Shown here piece after piece: positions 17,901 to 26,002 of a DNA stretch of 64,000 nt. Source of the stretch: Thioclava sp. JE_KL1 (GTDB taxonomy: Bacteria > Pseudomonadota > Alphaproteobacteria > Rhodobacterales > Rhodobacteraceae). The stretch is taken from contig NZ_WBJS01000006.1 of NCBI RefSeq assembly GCF_009296265.1, forward strand, positions 248,001 to 312,000, given 5' to 3'. The notes under the pieces are model-generated. The model was not told the origin of the DNA. It did no database searches and worked only from the letters and a program-made list of their open reading frames with translations. The position numbers and the translations under genes are program-made. How positions within the stretch are numbered: the stretch's first letter is position 1; every line of letters starts with the position of its first letter.

Positions 17901-19877
17901 GCTGACCGGCAGGCCGGAGGACGCGGTTGCGCTCAGCGTCGGCGAGGTGCCGTAATCCTGCGCACCCGGATTGGCGAAAGTGATGGTTTGGCCCGCCGTC
18001 GGCGTGACGCTGTTCGAGGGCGCTGAGAACCCTTCCGATCCGTAGCCGTTATCGGCGCTGACCGTGAACGTATAAGCCGTACCGGCGGTCAGTCCGTTGA
18101 CGGTAATCGACGTGCTGGTGCCAGTCGCGGTCTTGCCACCGGGAGAAGACACCACTGTGTAATCCTGGATCGGCGCACCCCCGGTATCGGTGGGCGGGGT
18201 GAAGCTCACGGTGGCGCTCTCGACGCCGGCGACGGCTGTGACATTCGTCGGCGGAGGAGCCGTGGTCGGGTTGACCGTGAAACTCTGCGTGACGGTTTGG
18301 GCTGCCTGATAGGTGCCATTGCCCCCCTGATCGGCATCGATCGAGCAGGTGCCCGCCGAGACGAATGTCAGTGCGCCGCCCGAGGTGATCGTGCAGACGC
18401 TCGTCGTAGAGGACGTGAAGCTGACCGTCAGGCCGGACGAAGCGGTTGCGCTCAGCGTCGGCGAGGTGCCGTAGGTTTGCGCACCCGGATTGGTGAAGGT
18501 GATCGTTTGCGCGGCTTTCGGTATCACCGAATTCGAGGGGTTCGAGGCCGGGCTCGTCCCGACGGAATTCGCCGCGGTGAGGGTGAAGCTGTAGCTGGTG
18601 CCGTTGGTGAGGCCTGATACGGTAATCGGCGAGCTAGCCCCGGTTCCGGTGAACCCGCCCTGCGTGGAGGTCACGGTGTATCCGGTGATCGTCGCGCCGC
18701 CATCGGAGGCGGGCGGGGTGAAGCTGACCTCGGCCTGCCCATCGCCCGCCGTCGCGGTGCCGATCGTCGGCGCGCCCGGCACGACCGCGTTTACGGCGAA
18801 GCTCTGCGTGACGGTCGGGGCGGCGTTATAGGCACCATTGCCCCCCTGATCGGCATCGATCGAGCAGGTGCCCGCCGAGACGAATGTCAGAGCGCCGCTC
18901 GAGGTGATCGTGCAGACCCCGGTGGTGGTCGACGAGAAGCTGACCGTCAGGCCGGACGAAGCGGTTGCGCTCAGCGTCGGCGAGGTGCCGTAATTCTGCG
19001 CGCCCGGATTGGCGAAGGTGATCGTCTGTGCAGCCTTCGGCGTAACCGCGTTCGAGGGGCTGGAAGCCGGGCTCGTCCCGAAGTTATTCGTCGCGGTGAC
19101 GGTGAAAGTATAGCTGGTGCCGTTCGTGAGGCCGTTCACCGTGATCGGGGAGGCGGTCGTGCCGGTGCCCGTGAACCCGCCCGGCGAGGAGGTCGCGGTA
19201 TAGCCGGTGATCGGGTCGCCGCCATTCGAGGCCGGGGGAGAGAAGCTGACCTGCGCGCTGCTATCGCCAGCCGTGGCCGAGACATTCGTCGGCGCATCCG
19301 GCGCGGTAGCGGGGGCCGGGAAGGTGAATGTGACGGTGTAGGTGGTATCGGTTGTGGTGTTTCCGCCCGAAGAGATGCCCGTCGCATAATACAGGGGGAC
19401 GCTGAAACCGCTGGCCACATAGGTCGTCGGAGCGGTGTCCAGAGTGACCGTGTAAGTCGGGAAAATATAGGTGCCGGTGCTTGTGTCGAGATTCGGGGAC
19501 ACCGTGATCACCGCGCCTGAATTCGGATCCGCGAAGGTCTGGCTCGTGATCTGATTATTAACCGTGTCGCCCTGGATCGGCCAATAGGCGTTCGCGTTGA
19601 CCCCCGTCGCGTCATAGAGGCCATATTGGACATCGAGACATTCCGCACTCACGTTGAGCGTCTTTGTCGACCCCTGCCCGCCATCCAATAACAGCGTCGT
19701 GCCGGTGCCGCAGGCGGCCAGAGAGGCGCTCGCCCCGGCGGTTGTCAGAAGCACGCCTGCCAGAAATCGCAGAATGAAAATCCGGAAGGTCGAAATTCGC
19801 GTTATGCGAGAAAACTGGTTGGATGCCTGATTGACGGCGCATGCAATGCGACCGCTCAGCGTCAATGCCCTGAACAT
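15000..19877 (-). CDS. Giant Ig/FN3-repeat autotransporter
   Basis: 1625 residues. An extended signal peptide occupies about the first 55 residues. After a unique domain come four fibronectin type III domains alternating with three copies of a domain of about 85 residues starting QTITFxNPGAQ, each with two conserved Cys (VCTI, GTCSID). A cadherin-like unit, a putative Ig unit, an IPT/TIG domain (ITAISPAQGSASGG), a cadherin-like beta-sandwich and a fourth divergent QTITF-type domain follow. The last 270 or so residues are an outer-membrane autotransporter beta-barrel ending in Phe (RLSKQF). It should display the repeats on the cell surface, probably for adhesion. Divergent from three tail-collar genes. 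Confidence 0.9.
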   Translation of the reverse strand: MFRALTLSGRIACAVNQASNQFSRITRISTFRIFILRFLAGVLLTTAGASASLAACGTGTTLLLDGGQGSTKTLNVSAECLDVQYGLYDATGVNANAYWPIQGDTVNNQITSQTFADPNSGAVITVSPNLDTSTGTYIFPTYTVTLDTAPTTYVASGFSVPLYYATGISSGGNTTTDTTYTVTFTFPAPATAPDAPTNVSATAGDSSAQVSFSPPASNGGDPITGYTATSSPGGFTGTGTTASPITVNGLTNGTSYTFTVTATNNFGTSPASSPSNAVTPKAAQTITFANPGAQNYGTSPTLSATASSGLTVSFSSTTTGVCTITSSGALTFVSAGTCSIDADQGGNGAYNAAPTVTQSFAVNAVVPGAPTIGTATAGDGQAEVSFTPPASDGGATITGYTVTSTQGGFTGTGASSPITVSGLTNGTSYSFTLTAANSVGTSPASNPSNSVIPKAAQTITFTNPGAQTYGTSPTLSATASSGLTVSFTSSTTSVCTITSGGALTFVSAGTCSIDADQGGNGTYQAAQTVTQSFTVNPTTAPPPTNVTAVAGVESATVSFTPPTDTGGAPIQDYTVVSSPGGKTATGTSTSITVNGLTAGTAYTFTVSADNGYGSEGFSAPSNSVTPTAGQTITFANPGAQDYGTSPTLSATASSGLPVSFSSTTTGVCTITAGGALTFVSTGTCSIDADQAGDSTYNPAPTVSQSFAVNAVVPGAPTIGTATAGDGQAEISFTPPASDGGATITGYTVTSAPGGFTGTGTSSPITVNGLTNGSSYSFTVTATNSAGTGPASAASNSVSPLAAPTANAVSLTAGYGSTDNAVPLNFSGGAATSVTVASGPSHGSTKVSGTTISYTPTAGYHGADSFTYTGTNATGTSAPATVTITVSAPTFTVTSGALSDGQVGTSYSATLSVSGGTGPYTFDTTAKTGSFPSGLSLSATGTLSGTPSANGSYSFTVSGHDSSTPNASFQSATITIAIQRAAPTITAISPAQGSASGGTSVTLTGSDFTGATAVSFGGTPASGFTVDSDSQITATAPSGTGTVHVSVTAPGGTSAATSADQFAYLSNVATLSALSVSQGTLSPLFSSGTSGYSVDLPYGTGSITVTPTATDSGASLTVNGNATSSGSASAPISLATGANTITVAATAADGIATQSYTITATVARQTDTITFAPVSSPVRIGSAPFAATATASSGLTVTLSNATPSVCTLSGAVVTPVAAGSCQITGTTAGNASYAPGSATLTVLVEVAPDPTQDPDVIGIVTAQNTMAMQFARTQIGNFSSHLEALRDGNGLRDSFGARLGIPSVTRARGFADPVDPFENQTGGTPAPSREATRGAAAAPTPSVSTSGTSENLFGPQTAIWTAGTLNLTKDGAIDLHSNGLSAGLDYQPSADAILGLGLGYGNGRSDIGSDGSKTSGHSVNAVVYGTFRTGERGFVDVLAGYGTLGFDSRRAISGGPDMAYGSRDGSQVFAQVRTGMEFRQDNWMLSPYAGMQVISGHLNAFTERTADPADALSVERQSFGSTQFDFGLRGGFTRKTSFGTVSPNFRLEYSRVMNRDIAAGMSYADLVNGSQYVLNLPQSDQDLLTIGLGTNIAFEGGTQLSIDLRNTSGSNSHSNSISLRLSKQF
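17470..19300. repeat. Tandem modules of about 520 bases inside the autotransporter gene
   Basis: Three tandem units, each encoding one FN3 domain plus one QTITF-type domain, followed by a fourth FN3 unit. Long stretches are nearly identical at the DNA level (for example around 17720-17750 and 18760-18785). This favours copy-number change by recombination. Confidence 0.8.
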
Positions 19878-20252
19878 ATCTTGTTGTCCCCACTGAAATT
19901 GCAGCGTGGCTCGGACGCATCAAAGAAAATCGTCTGAAAATCCCCGTGGGGCAATTGGTAAAATAATGCGCGAGTCTCTGCTCCCTGATGTTGACGCTAT
20001 GTCGCGTATTAATTTTCGTCAATCTTTAGCGCGTATTGCCGGGATCTTGCCGAAATGTGCCGACAGGGCTGTGGCGCGAAGAGCGCAGTCGCCGGGTGGC
20101 CAGGGGCGCCATCTGCAGCGCTCTCGCGCGCGCATCGCGAGCTCCCGTTTAGGTAATTTGTAAATATAACGACACAACACATAGTTGTAAGTTGTCGCAG
20201 GACATGTTCGCCCGTAGCCTCGCCTTAGAGGAGAATTCAAGGGAACAGTTCG
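19878..20252. promoter_or_regulatory. Divergent promoter region between autotransporter and collar genes
   Basis: 375 bases without a credible gene; the long minus-strand frame from 21401 into it is antisense noise. The 20150-20200 part is AT-rich (TATAAC near 20165) and carries an imperfect inverted repeat with arms CGACACAAC and GTTGTCG. It presumably holds the promoters of both directions. Confidence 0.4.
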
Positions 20253-20765
20253 ATGGAACCATTTCTGGGCATGATCATGCCCGTAGCCTTCGATTTCGCG
20301 CCGCAGGGCTGGGCGTTGTGTAATGGACAGTTGATGAGCATCGCGCAGTATTCGGCGCTTTTCTCGCTTCTCGGGACCGAGTTCGGCGGGGATGGGCGGA
20401 CCACGTTCGGCCTTCCGGATCTTCGTGGGCGCAGTCCGCGCGGTGCCACCATGCAGGCGCGCGGGCAAAAACTGGGGAGCGAGGCGGTCACGCTCACGGA
20501 CGCCACGATGCCTAGCCACAGCCACCCTTTCGTGGCCTCGCAGCTGGCGATCGCGGGACGCGCGCCGATTGCGCCCGACGATATGGTGATCGCTTCGGGC
20601 AATATCCCCACTGGCAATCTCTATGGCAGCGCCGAGGCGCCGGTCGCGCTGGCGCAGACCAATATCGGTCACACGGGCGGCGGCATCGCGCATCCCAACA
20701 TGCAGCCCTCGCTTTGCGTCAATTACGTCATCGCCCTCCAGGGCATCTTCCCGCAGCGCGCGTAA
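20253..20765 (+). CDS. Tail-collar domain protein 1 (microcystin-dependent protein-like)
   Basis: 170 residues with the phage tail collar fold from the first residues: FAPQGWALCNGQLMSIAQYSALFSLLG, then TTFGLPDLRGR, then MPSHSH. This domain is named from phage tail fibres but is common as stand-alone bacterial genes of unknown role. No signal peptide. First of three tandem paralogues, 39 bases before the second. Confidence 0.88.
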   Translation: MEPFLGMIMPVAFDFAPQGWALCNGQLMSIAQYSALFSLLGTEFGGDGRTTFGLPDLRGRSPRGATMQARGQKLGSEAVTLTDATMPSHSHPFVASQLAIAGRAPIAPDDMVIASGNIPTGNLYGSAEAPVALAQTNIGHTGGGIAHPNMQPSLCVNYVIALQGIFPQRA

Positions 20766-20804
20766 AGCGCGCAACGGATCCGCCGGAACGGAGAGGATAT
20801 ATTC

Positions 20805-21344
20805 ATGGACCCCATTGTCGGACAAATCACGCTGTTTGCCTTCCCGCGCACGCCGCGCGGCTGGCTCAGTTGTCAGGGGCAGTTGTTGCCCATCAACCAA
20901 TATCAGGCGCTGTTCTCGCTTATCGGAACCCAATATGGCGGCGACGGCGTCACGACTTTCGGCGTGCCGGATCTGCGCGGGCGCATTCCGCTCGGCATGG
21001 GGCACGCGCCGGGGCTGTCGGTCTACAAGGTCGGCGATAAGGTCGGGGAGGAGACGGTCACGCTGAGCGTCGCGGAGATGCCGTCGCATTCCCACGCCAT
21101 CCAGGCGTCGAGCCAGAGCCCGGCGGCTAACGCGACCGCCGTGCCCGGCCCGGAGGTCGAGTTCGCAACTGCAGATGGCACAGGTGTCACGCGCTACTCG
21201 GCCCAGCCCGGTGGCGCGCGCGCGACGCTGAACCCGGCCTCGATCGGGTCGAGCGGTGCGTCCCACCCGCACCAGAACATGATGCCGACCACGGTGATGA
21301 ACTACTGCATCGCCTATGACGGTATTTACCCGCCGCGCTCGTAA
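20805..21344 (+). CDS. Tail-collar domain protein 2
   Basis: 179 residues, GGAG about 8 bases before ATG. Same architecture as its neighbours (GWLSCQGQLLPINQYQALFSLIG, TTFGVPDLRGRIPLGMG, MPSHSHAI) and a C-terminal MMPTTVMNYCIAYDGIYPP. Probably co-transcribed with the flanking paralogues. Confidence 0.88.
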   Translation: MDPIVGQITLFAFPRTPRGWLSCQGQLLPINQYQALFSLIGTQYGGDGVTTFGVPDLRGRIPLGMGHAPGLSVYKVGDKVGEETVTLSVAEMPSHSHAIQASSQSPAANATAVPGPEVEFATADGTGVTRYSAQPGGARATLNPASIGSSGASHPHQNMMPTTVMNYCIAYDGIYPPRS

Positions 21345-21375
21345 GCGCGCCCGGTCTTTTCGGAAAGGACAGGAT

Positions 21376-21918
21376 ATGGACCCCATTCTTTGCACGGTCA
21401 TGCCATTTCCCTACAATTTCATCCCCCAGGGTTGGATGCCTTGTGACGGGCAGGTCTTGCCGATGTCACAATACTCGGCGGTCTACTCGTTGATCGGGAC
21501 GACCTATGGCGGGGACGGGCGCACGACCTTCGGGCTGCCCAATCTCAACGGAGGCAGTGGTTCGCCGTTGAGCGTCGTTGCCGGGCAGGGCGCAGGGCCG
21601 GGGCTTACCCCTCGCGCGCTAGGCCAGCGGGTGGGCAGCGATACGGTGACGCTGACCGAGGCCGATCTGCCGCCGCATTCGCATTCGCTTTCGGTGTTTC
21701 CCGAAGGCGCGGATGCGAGTGCCGCGCCGACTGCGGGCGATACCTGGATCTCGACGGGGGCCAATGGCTATACCGGCACGCCGATCCAGGATGCGACCAG
21801 CTTCGCGCCCGGCGCGATCGTGCCCACTGGCGGCAGCCAACCGCATGAGAACGACCAGCCGACGCTAGGCCTCGTCTATTGCATCGCCATGCAGGGTATC
21901 TACCCGAGCTTCGACTGA
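21376..21918 (+). CDS. Tail-collar domain protein 3
   Basis: 180 residues. ATG 21376 is chosen for AAAGGA 9 bases upstream and for the shared N-terminus MDPI of paralogue 2; the open frame extends further upstream without support. It has GWMPCDGQVLPMSQYSAVYSLIG, TTFGLPNLNGG and LPPHSHSL. Last gene before a terminator. No other phage structural genes lie nearby, so this is not a prophage tail module. Confidence 0.87.
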   Translation: MDPILCTVMPFPYNFIPQGWMPCDGQVLPMSQYSAVYSLIGTTYGGDGRTTFGLPNLNGGSGSPLSVVAGQGAGPGLTPRALGQRVGSDTVTLTEADLPPHSHSLSVFPEGADASAAPTAGDTWISTGANGYTGTPIQDATSFAPGAIVPTGGSQPHENDQPTLGLVYCIAMQGIYPSFD

Positions 21919-21957
21919 AAAACCCGCGCGCCCCGCGAGGCGCGCGACCTGCAATTC

Positions 21958-21991
21958 AAAGGGGCGGTCGCAGCGCGGCGCGCCCCTTTTT
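21958..21991 (+). terminator. Intrinsic terminator of the collar operon
   Basis: A perfect 9-bp stem (AAAGGGGCG with CGCCCCTTT) ends in a T-run, 40 bases after the third collar gene. Confidence 0.8.
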
Positions 21992-22059
21992 GCTGGGATC
22001 AGGGGCCGAGAGAGATCGTGACGCTCTCCGATCTGATCCGAAAGCCGTGCCGAAGCGCC

Positions 22060-23193
22060 TCAATCCAGCGTCTGTCGATAGCGCAGCATCGAGATCAGCA
22101 TGATCACCACGCCGATTATAGCGATCGCCCGCAAGTCGCCGGTGATGTCGGCTAGGTGGGCGCCTTTCAGCATCACCTTGCGCACGATGCGCAGGAAATG
22201 TGTGGCGGGGATCGCCGAGCCGATCACCTGCGCCCAGCCGGGCATGCCTGCGTAGGGGAACATGAAACCCGAGAGCAGGATCGTGGGCAGGATCGTCATG
22301 AAGCTCGCCTGCATCGCCTGCATCTGCGTGCGCACGAGGGTCGAGATCAGGAAGCCGAGGGCGAGGTTCACCACGATGTAGAGGTTGAAGCCGATGAAGA
22401 AGGCCAGCCCCGATCCGAGGAACGGCACCCCGAACAGAAGCTTCCCGGCGATCAGGAACACGACGGTCTGGATATAACCGATCACGACATAGGGCAGGAT
22501 CTTGCCCAGCATCACCTCGAGCGGCCGGACCGGTGTGGCGATCAGGGTCTCCATCGTGCCGCGCTCTGTCTCGCGCACGATCGCAATCGCGGTGATCAAC
22601 ACCATCGTCATCGCGAGGATCACGGCGATCAGGCCGGGCACGATGTTCAGCGAGGTCTTGCTCGCCGGGTTGAATTGCTTGTGCACCACGACCGAGAAGG
22701 GCGGCGGCTGGCCTGCGACCGGGGCGAGGGGGCCCTGGAAGGTCTGCTTCACCGCAGTGTCGATGATCCCCGACAGCGCGCCGACAGCGGTGCCCACGGC
22801 CGTCGGATCGGACGCGTCGGCGCTGACGAGTAGCTTCGGCGACAGGCCCCGCACGATGTCACGCTCGAAATTGGGTGGGATGACCACAACGAAATTCGCC
22901 GTACCGTCGCGGAGCGCCTGATCGCCTTCCTCGGCGCTGGTGACGATGCCCTCGAACTTGAAATAATCCGAGGTCTCCATGCCCGACAGCACCGCGCGCG
23001 CCACCGGGCTTTCATCGGCCATCTCGATCAGAGTCGGCAGGTGATGCGGGTCGGAATTGATGATGTAGCCGAACATGACCAGCTGGAGGATCGGGATGCC
23101 GATCATCATCGCGAAGGTCATCCGGTCGCGCCGCATCTGGATAAATTCCTTGTAGAGCACCGCTCCGAAACGCGAGACCGAGAACCAGCTCAT
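22060..23193 (-). CDS. ABC-2 type transporter permease (YbhR/YhhJ-like)
   Basis: 377 residues with one N-terminal transmembrane segment (about 25-45), a large periplasmic domain (about 60-170) and five C-terminal segments, the layout of ABC2_membrane_3 permeases. The ETERGTMETL motif precedes the helix bundle. It overlaps the ATPase gene upstream by 4 bases. With that ATPase and the HlyD-like protein it should form an export pump; E. coli ybhFSR has two permeases, here there is one. Confidence 0.9.
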   Translation of the reverse strand: MSWFSVSRFGAVLYKEFIQMRRDRMTFAMMIGIPILQLVMFGYIINSDPHHLPTLIEMADESPVARAVLSGMETSDYFKFEGIVTSAEEGDQALRDGTANFVVVIPPNFERDIVRGLSPKLLVSADASDPTAVGTAVGALSGIIDTAVKQTFQGPLAPVAGQPPPFSVVVHKQFNPASKTSLNIVPGLIAVILAMTMVLITAIAIVRETERGTMETLIATPVRPLEVMLGKILPYVVIGYIQTVVFLIAGKLLFGVPFLGSGLAFFIGFNLYIVVNLALGFLISTLVRTQMQAMQASFMTILPTILLSGFMFPYAGMPGWAQVIGSAIPATHFLRIVRKVMLKGAHLADITGDLRAIAIIGVVIMLISMLRYRQTLD

Positions 23194-24170
23194 GGCGAGG
23201 GGCCTCCGTTGACACCGAAATTGTCGGCCGCGGTTGCCATCAGGTAGATGAAGACCTCCTCAAGCTCGGCCTCTTTCTTCTCCCATTTGCGCGCGTCGTT
23301 CTCCCCGCTCTTTTCAGCGACGACCGCGTCGAGCCCGGCGCTGTCGGTCGAGGACACATGAAGTTGGGCGCCGAAGCGCGCGACCTGCTCGACCCGCGGA
23401 TCGGCGCGCAACTCTTCTTCGAGCTGGATCAAGTCGGGACCGGAGACCCGCCATGTGGTCAGGCCGACCTGATGCGGGATCTCGGCCGCGGGCCCGTCGA
23501 TCAGCTTCTTCCCATAGGCGATGTAGGCAATGTAATCGCATTGCACCGCCTCATCCATGTAATGCGTCGAGACAAGCACCGTGACGCCCTGTTTGCTGAG
23601 CTGGCGGATCTCGTCCCAGAAGTCGCGCCGCGCCTTCGGGTCGACCCCGGCGGTGGGTTCGTCGAGAAGCAGGAGCGCGGGCTTGTGCTGCATGCAGGCG
23701 GCCAGTGCCAGACGCTGTTTCCAGCCCCCCGACAAAGTGCCCGCCAACTGCTTTCCGCGCCCTTCGAGGCCTAGGGTGCGCAGGGTCTCGTCCACCACTT
23801 GCTTGCGGTTCTTCACCCGATACATCCGCGCCATGAAGTCGAGGTTCTCGCGGATCGTCAGATCGCCATAGAGCGAGAACTTCTGCGTCATGTAGCCGAC
23901 GTTTTCCTTGATCGCGCGCGCGTCCTTGTGGATGTCGTAGCCAAGGGTGTGGCCTTCGCCGCCATCAGGGGTGAGCAGGGCGCACATCATTCGGATCGTG
24001 GTGGTCTTGCCCGAGCCGTTGGGGCCGATGAAGCCGTAGATCGCGCCTTTGGGCACCGACATATCGACCGCGTTCACCACCTTCTTGCCGTTGAATATCT
24101 TCGTGAGCCCTTTCACGACGATCGCGGGCTCGCTCTGGGCGCTCACGCTGTCGGTGGATCTCGTGCTCAT
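23190..24170 (-). CDS. ABC transporter ATP-binding protein (drug/multidrug export type)
   Basis: 326 residues: Walker A GPNGSGKTT (about 49-57), signature LSGGWKQRLALA, Walker B LLLLDEPTAGVD, and the switch His in VSTHYMDEA. It drives the permease encoded next. The C-terminal 90 residues form the usual accessory domain of this subfamily. It overlaps both neighbours by 4 bases. Confidence 0.93.
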   Translation of the reverse strand: MSTRSTDSVSAQSEPAIVVKGLTKIFNGKKVVNAVDMSVPKGAIYGFIGPNGSGKTTTIRMMCALLTPDGGEGHTLGYDIHKDARAIKENVGYMTQKFSLYGDLTIRENLDFMARMYRVKNRKQVVDETLRTLGLEGRGKQLAGTLSGGWKQRLALAACMQHKPALLLLDEPTAGVDPKARRDFWDEIRQLSKQGVTVLVSTHYMDEAVQCDYIAYIAYGKKLIDGPAAEIPHQVGLTTWRVSGPDLIQLEEELRADPRVEQVARFGAQLHVSSTDSAGLDAVVAEKSGENDARKWEKKEAELEEVFIYLMATAADNFGVNGGPSP

Positions 24171-25120
24171 TGCACCCGCCTCAGGCTGACCGGCTGGCCC
24201 GGCAGGAGCGACGCGCCCGCCGGGATGCGCGCCTCGGCTCGGAACACGAGCCGCGAGCGTTCTTCGCGCGAATAGATGATCGGCGGCGTGTATTGCGGCT
24301 CGGAGGCCATCTTGCTGATCGTCACCTTGATGTCGGGGTCACAGCCGTCGCATTCCATCTCCAGCTGATCGCCAATGGCGAAATCCGCGCGCTCGGCCTC
24401 GGGCAGGAAGAACAGGACCTTGAGCGCGTTCGGCGGCAGGATCGACAGTACGGGCGACCCGGCGGCGGCCACTTCCCCGGCCTTGTAATAGACCGTCTCG
24501 ATCCGGCCGGCCACAGGGGCGGTGACCGTCATGTCATCGAGCTGCGACCGGGCGAGATCGGCATCGGCCTGCGCCGCCTCGAGCGTTTTCTGGGCTGCGA
24601 GAACCTGCGCACTGCGCGCGGGCAGGGCCGCCACTTCGAGCTGGGCCTTGAGTTGCGCCACCTGCGCCTCGGCCTCTTCCAGCGCGGCGCGGTCGACATC
24701 CACCTTGGCCTGGGCGACGATCTCGCGGGCGAACAGATCCTCGGTGCGCTTCAGCGCGGATTCCGCGAGATTACGGTGGGCGATGGCTTGCTCCAGCGAG
24801 GCTTTGATCACGTCGATCTCGGGGTCGCGCGACCCGGTCTCGAGGTTGTTGAGATTGGCGCTGGCGGTGCCGATCTTGGCCTCGGCCGCCCGCAGCGCCG
24901 CCTGCTGTTTCGTCGAATCCATATCAAACAGGAATTGATCTGCCTTGACGCTGTCGCCTTCGATCGCCGCCAGCTTCTTGATGCGTCCGGTGACCGAGGG
25001 GGCGACATAGACATATTCGCCCTCCACATAGCCCGAGTAATGCGGCACCGGGGCGTCCCCATAGCCGGGAATGATCGCGGTGAGCAGGGCGCTGATCCAC
25101 GCAACAATGGTATCAAGCAT
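24167..25120 (-). CDS. HlyD-family periplasmic adaptor
   Basis: 317 residues; a single N-terminal membrane anchor (IVAWISALLTAIIPG), a biotinyl-lipoyl half (VAPSVTGRIKKLAAIEGDSV), a long alpha-helical hairpin (about 80-190), then the second lipoyl half (DDMTVTAPVAGRIETVYYKAGEV) and a beta barrel. It links the inner-membrane pump to an outer-membrane channel. GGAGG precedes ATG 25120, and the start overlaps the tetR stop by 8 bases. Confidence 0.92.
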   Translation of the reverse strand: MLDTIVAWISALLTAIIPGYGDAPVPHYSGYVEGEYVYVAPSVTGRIKKLAAIEGDSVKADQFLFDMDSTKQQAALRAAEAKIGTASANLNNLETGSRDPEIDVIKASLEQAIAHRNLAESALKRTEDLFAREIVAQAKVDVDRAALEEAEAQVAQLKAQLEVAALPARSAQVLAAQKTLEAAQADADLARSQLDDMTVTAPVAGRIETVYYKAGEVAAAGSPVLSILPPNALKVLFFLPEAERADFAIGDQLEMECDGCDPDIKVTISKMASEPQYTPPIIYSREERSRLVFRAEARIPAGASLLPGQPVSLRRVQ

Positions 25121-25769
25121 CGGTCGAACCCTCCGGTGACAGGAAAACGCCGTGGAATAGAATGTCGAGGTGGTTCTCGATCAGCTGATCGAGCGACAGC
25201 CCGTCCTCCGGCACGACGTCGAAGATCTCCGCAAGCAGGAAATGCACGACGATCGGGCCGATGATCGAGCGCAGGGTCAGTTCGGGATCGACCGGGCGCA
25301 ACTGGCCCGAGGCGATGCCCTGTCGGATGATTTCGGTCGCCGCGGGCAGGACGTGGTCGAACACCTCGCGCCGATACATCGCGGCGATTTCGGGGGCGAC
25401 GACGGCCTCGCGGATCACGACCTTCGGGACCGCTAGAACCTTCGGATCCCCCAGCGAGGTCGCGATCAGCGAGAACAGCGCGCGCAGCGTGGCGCGCGCA
25501 TCATCGGGGGTCGGTTCGACAAGCGCTTGCGCTCGCGTGGCGATCGGGGAAACCGCCCGGCGCACCAAGCCTTCGAGGATGGCCTGCTTTGACGGGAAAT
25601 AGAGATAGACGGCCCCCTTCGAGAGACCCGCCGTCTTGGCGATCTGCGCCACCGACGTATGGGCGTAACCCTTTTCATCGAAGAGCGAGAGCGCCGCGTC
25701 GAGCACCTCGTCAGGCCGCGCCTCGGCGCGACGGCGAAATTTGGGCTCGGGCGAGTCGGGATCTGTCAT
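25113..25769 (-). CDS. TetR-family repressor of the efflux operon
   Basis: 218 residues. The N-terminal helix-turn-helix is typical (VLDAALSLFDEKGYAHTSVAQIAKTAGLSKG in outline, then YLYFPSKQAIL), and the C-terminal domain would bind the inducer. First gene of the minus-strand operon; the palindrome 13-26 bases before its ATG is its probable operator. No ribosome site is evident, so the mRNA may have a very short leader. Confidence 0.92.
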   Translation of the reverse strand: MTDPDSPEPKFRRRAEARPDEVLDAALSLFDEKGYAHTSVAQIAKTAGLSKGAVYLYFPSKQAILEGLVRRAVSPIATRAQALVEPTPDDARATLRALFSLIATSLGDPKVLAVPKVVIREAVVAPEIAAMYRREVFDHVLPAATEIIRQGIASGQLRPVDPELTLRSIIGPIVVHFLLAEIFDVVPEDGLSLDQLIENHLDILFHGVFLSPEGSTDA

Positions 25770-25781
25770 AGGAAGAAAATA

Positions 25782-25795
25782 ACTGACCGGTCAGT
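25782..25795. promoter_or_regulatory. Palindromic TetR-type operator
   Basis: ACTGACCGGTCAGT is a perfect 14-base palindrome followed by a further CAGT. Its position directly ahead of the tetR-led operon points to autoregulation. Confidence 0.75.
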
Positions 25796-26002
25796 CAGTA
25801 GCAAGATTTTTGACTCAGCCGCTTATGTCTTTCGACAATGTCAGGAAGAAGGCGAGGGGCTAGGCCCGACGCCGTTGGTCTTTCGCGGAAGTTGAAGGGG
25901 AAAATCGCTCAAGGCGAGGAGGCACCGTTGCGCCATGCTTCGCTGAGCGGTGCGCCGCCCCGAGCGCCACGATGGCGCGCGGGGCTTTGGGGCAAGCCTG
26001 TC

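Noticed and set aside
20019-21401. Open minus-strand frame of 460 codons across the collar genes
   Set aside because: Opposes two clear collar-domain genes and is Arg-rich without motifs.
20253-21918. Prophage tail module
   Set aside because: Only stand-alone collar-domain genes; no tail, capsid, portal or lysis genes nearby.
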